The notes below the pieces were generated by a model. That model was given only the letters and a program-made list of their open reading frames with translations, had not been told where the DNA came from and made no database searches. A program made the position numbers and the translations under genes. Of a DNA stretch of 64,000 nt, positions 61,401 through 64,000 are shown piece after piece. Each line of letters begins with the position of its first letter. Positions within the stretch are counted from its first letter, which is position 1. The DNA is from Branchiostoma floridae (lineage: Eukaryota; Chordata; Leptocardii; Amphioxiformes; Branchiostomatidae), in assembly GCF_000003815.2 (NCBI RefSeq), contig NC_049985.1, forward strand, positions 8,642,251 to 8,706,250, written 5' to 3'.

Positions 61401-63810
61401 TTGTAGTTCAGCAACATTGGGACAAAACTTTATGCTCATCACGTACAATGCATTAAGTCAATAAAGCTACCATTAACTTTGTAAAGGGTAAAAGTAAACC
61501 GTAGATACATGTGAGACACAGCTGGAAGATTCACAGCTGCCATGTAATGTCTTACACTTACAGTATCATTATCAATATGTTATTTGGACCCACGCAGGGG
61601 CCATAACCGTGACGGGCTCGAGTGAAAAACAGCTTGTCTTCGGGCGAAATTGCACACGGGAACGGCTCAGAGTAGGAAGATCTTGAGCACAGTACATTAC
61701 GAAACCGTGTCAGATGTTAATGGCTAACAGGAGACAAATTCTACTACATTATGTACTTTTCATTACAACTGATGATGCAATCTCATCAATCTTAGATTAA
61801 TAGTAAAACTTCGCATGGTAGGAAGAGCAGATAAGGAAAAGCACATTGAAATATTATACAATTTCAACTGGCACAAAGGGGAAACGCAGCCGAGTACATG
61901 ACGGGGCTACAACATTTCACATTCATCGTGCAAATTGACATTGACTGATGCGTTTGCAAAGCGTTTCTTCGCGCAGATCGTCTCCGAAATTCCTTGGAGG
62001 AAGTAAAATCATTCTAGACACAATTCTTCTTATATCGCTTAATGTACGAGCGCAGTATCTGTCATCAAGTCGTCAGTGGGGAAATACAAATTCACTGAAG
62101 TAGTACGTCTTTAGCACTATCACCTTCCTACAGGGAGGTCTGTGGTGATAATGAATAATATCAAAACGTGTGGGTCTGGAAAGCATGTTCTATTTTAGAG
62201 ACCGAGATAAACGGCATTATGGCAATTACTTGAATTTGACTACATTTGTTCACCATTCAAAGTCATGTAACATCCAGTCAACAGTTCACTCACAACGTTT
62301 GCTCACCAGGAAGCAATATCGCCATGACAACATTTCTACTGGTACCGAGTGGAGAGAGACACTTCAGTTTTTGTATTTGACAGATGGTTCCCACATCGAG
62401 AAGATTAATATCAGCTGTCACGTATATACATATATATATCACCTCCGTGAAAACCGTTCCCTGTCGACATCTTTTATCAGTTACAATGTCAGAAGAGTCT
62501 CAGGTAACGACGTTTGATTAACGATCTGCTAAGTGGAACTTAATGAATGTCTGCGGGCGGGCATCGATCGTCTGCAAGGGCCCTTGTGTGTTTCGTTCCT
62601 TTTGGCTAGGCTGTGCATGCATGTTCATTTCCATCAAGACCTGATCTCCAAGCAGATGCTACCATGGCATAAGATAGTACCAAACTGGCCAAGTAGGAGT
62701 GTGGTCAGACAATAGGTGTACATTTTTCCCCGGCAGCCAAACACACTCCTAGGCCGGCTTCACTCCCGGCCTCTGGCAGCTTTTAATATATCTTATGCTT
62801 CCGTAGGATCTGCTTAGAGATTAATCAAGGCCTACGTTTCTGGCAAGCTATAAAATCTTAAGCAACGTCACAGACACAATCCTGACTTGATGAGTAAAGA
62901 GGTTAACGGTGATAAGTACATAGTGGGTGATATGTAAAAGGCGAAGTCCCCAAAGAAATAAGCAAAAAAATTGTTATAAGAACTGTTTACAATTTAGGGG
63001 TCTTCACCTTTGGCACATTACCCACAGTGCCTTTTGCTGCGCATACGCTCTTAGAATCGTGAACCTCTAATATGAAGAGGAGTCGGACCTATAAATCTAA
63101 ATGTGTATGTTTGTACGGGACAGCAAAGTCATGTTCAAATCACAAAAGCACGTTCAAGTTCAAATTAGATTTGTGAGTTTTCTTTCTTCCTTTTTTTCAA
63201 TCACAAATGTTAAAAAAAGTTTAAACGTTGTTGCAACACAACAGAAGAAAGGCTCACTGTAAATGTTCGGTCGAGCACGTCGAGCTTCTTCAGATAGACC
63301 TACATCGGTGAAACGGAGCGATCACTAAAAGCTCGTTTCTTGGAACATAGACGCCCCAGTTCAACGCCATCAGTTCATCGCCTATCTAAACATAAATCAC
63401 AAATATTATCTACTTGTTAGTTACCAAGTAAAAAGAAACTGTAGCAGTAGACCTGACATTCGTAGTTTGTGCCATGTTAAACTCATGTACATGGATTTGT
63501 CCAGCTCCAAACCACATCTTCCGGAACGCCTGAGGACAGATCGGGCGTCCATTGGTTTTGTTAACCATTTACACGTTAGGCCCATTCTTTGCCATCTTGG
63601 TTAAAAGGAATATCCAATGTATGACATGTAGATAGAGTGTGTTTATGGACAGTTTGCATTCTTTGCACAGTGTCCTATGATTAATGAATGTGACATTCTG
63701 TTTGCATGAATCAGGTGACAACACGGGTGGAGGAGACATCTTTGACGAAGAGAGTTTTTATTACACCTGGTCAGCTGGTGACGACCTGTCGTACTACCCG
63801 GACTGGTGTG
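52454..63810 (+). CDS. LDL-receptor class A protein, first three coding exons (partial)
   Basis: Exons 52454-52538, 61062-61193 and 63715-63810 join in frame with every intron in phase 1, giving 104 residues; the gene runs off the window. Exon 1 encodes a signal peptide (AVSVHILLFAWSLLLLG after basic residues); a second in-frame Met at residue 8 could also start it. Exon 2 is one complete LDLa module with six Cys (34, 41, 48, 55, 61, 72) and the calcium cage CDNVTDCDNGYDENEVDC. Exon 3 is acidic and aromatic (FDEESFYYTW, DLSYYPDWC). LDLa modules bind ligands or calcium outside the cell. A single N-terminal LDLa followed by a short acidic linker is the layout of relaxin-family receptors (RXFP1/2, leucine-rich-repeat GPCRs), and SDNTGG recalls their GDNNGW linker. 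That identity is a guess; many LDLa proteins exist. Introns are 8.5 and 2.5 kb. Confidence 0.7.
57030..57660 (+). repeat. AT-rich dispersed repeat segment
   Basis: ACTTCGCTATATTCTATG, CTATGAAATATTACAAAAT and CTAATTTGCATAATTGATGC have the style of the AT-rich halves of the 'actcgagaa' repeats (compare ATTTGCATAATTAATGAGG near 6268 and ATTTGCATAATTGG near 50208). Boundaries are unclear. Confidence 0.35.
58690..58910 (+). repeat. Tail copy of the 'ggcgaagg...gaactcta' repeat
   Basis: GATTATGCAAAATGAGGGCC followed by TTGGCGAAGGTATGAGGTCG and GGAACTCTAA matches the tail at 45355-45430 closely. Confidence 0.5.
59911..60252. repeat. Two-copy direct tandem duplication, 171-bp unit
   Basis: The segment starting TATCTCTGCAATGCAGCGAG at 59911 is repeated from 60082 at exactly 171-bp spacing. 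I find one difference (AGTCTGTGTC against AGTTTGTGTC). The second copy ends at about 60252, in GGTTAGGCAGA. There is no gene in it. Confidence 0.9.
60597..60808. mobile_element. 'Ttcgcggtgg' foldback MITE
   Basis: Ends read TAATGTAAATG and, inverted, TACTGTAAATG. Inside, TTCGCGGTGGTTTTAA recurs twice directly and as its inverse (ACCGCGAAC twice near 60765-60790). CpG-rich GCGG/CCGC words against an A/T background are distinctive. I recall such 'ttcgcggt' repeats from other marine invertebrates. No ORF. Confidence 0.65.
60840..60985 (+). repeat. Fragment of the 'catgctacagtcatgattttt' repeat superfamily
   Basis: TTCTCGTGACTTGAACATGC, TGTTCATGATTTTCGAGCAG and TTTGAACCCCTAACGGC follow the block order of the arrays at 5478-6880 and 26163-27420, strongly diverged. 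Confidence 0.5.
61194..63714. other. Intron 2 of the LDLa gene
   Basis: 2.5 kb without a supported exon. It carries a Penelope-like fragment (63301-63420). An open frame at 62170-62517 has no recognisable domain. Confidence 0.5.
63301..63420 (+). mobile_element. Penelope-like element scrap (GIY-YIG endonuclease end)
   Basis: In one frame from 63301 the text reads YIGETERSLKARFLEHRRPS, then STPSVHRLSKHKSQ before a stop at 63418. YIGET(G/E)R(S/T)L...R..EHRRPSST is the second half of the GIY-YIG nuclease found at the C-terminus of Penelope retroelements. A stop lies two codons upstream and the first half is lost, so it is dead. Confidence 0.55.
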
Positions 63811-64000
63811 GTGAGGAATGCTGTATTTGCTACTAACTATAGTTTCCATTGCAGTAGAAACGGGAGAATATTTAGGATGCCTGTACAGAGATAATGGAAT
63901 ATAGTCTTCTTGTGCCGGTTAAGCACAGATGCGTAATTCTCAAAGCAAAGATTTGGAAGATACATCCTTGTTAGACTGTAGACAGTTTTATGGAATAATG

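Overview
This is intron-rich animal nuclear DNA, most probably from a cephalochordate (amphioxus, Branchiostoma). The evidence is GT-AG exons of 26-374 bp spread over kilobases, proteins closest to chordate families, a dense load of short foldback DNA elements and tRNA-headed SINEs, and abundant TAACGTTA-type words. I recognise no prokaryotic or viral gene. One assembly gap (N) lies at 29855-30138.

Four protein-coding loci could be assembled by hand from splice sites that keep frame. (1) 1320-4789 (+): mitochondrial ribosomal protein L10 (MRPL10/uL10m), 5 exons, 248 aa, complete. (2) 7867-23148 (+): a 24-exon, 1,095-aa protein with two calponin-homology (CH) domains, a linker and ankyrin repeats; I do not know a name for it. 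(3) 24670-32429 (-): NUDT6, a Nudix hydrolase, 6 exons, 302 aa, complete, convergent with gene 2. (4) 52454-63810 (+, continuing beyond the window): the first three coding exons of a secreted or membrane protein with a signal peptide and an LDL-receptor class A module, perhaps a relaxin-receptor-like LGR.

The rest is mobile-element debris and intergenic DNA. The most striking object is a 4,989-bp inverted-repeat element (26163-31151) in NUDT6 intron 3. It has matching terminal repeats, a TTA duplication on both sides and about 0.85-1.25 kb of inverted subterminal arrays. Inside is a decayed two-ORF gene for a zinc-ribbon/PIN-nuclease-like/CXC-like protein. Other elements include a Harbinger-like element (16718-17424), an internally deleted mariner (47739-48316), several foldback MITEs, a LINE 3' end, a Penelope GIY-YIG scrap, two or three SINE families and a 171-bp perfect-looking tandem duplication (59911-60252).

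Region by region: 1-7.9 kb MRPL10 and a divergent repeat array; 7.9-23.8 kb the CH-ankyrin gene with many intronic repeats; 23.8-24.6 kb a short convergent spacer; 24.7-32.4 kb NUDT6 with the large element; 32.4-52.4 kb a 20-kb stretch with no gene I can support, rich in SINEs and MITEs; 52.4-64 kb the 5' part of the LDLa gene with 8.5-kb and 2.5-kb introns. The genes are housekeeping or signalling neighbours and show no sign of acting in one pathway.
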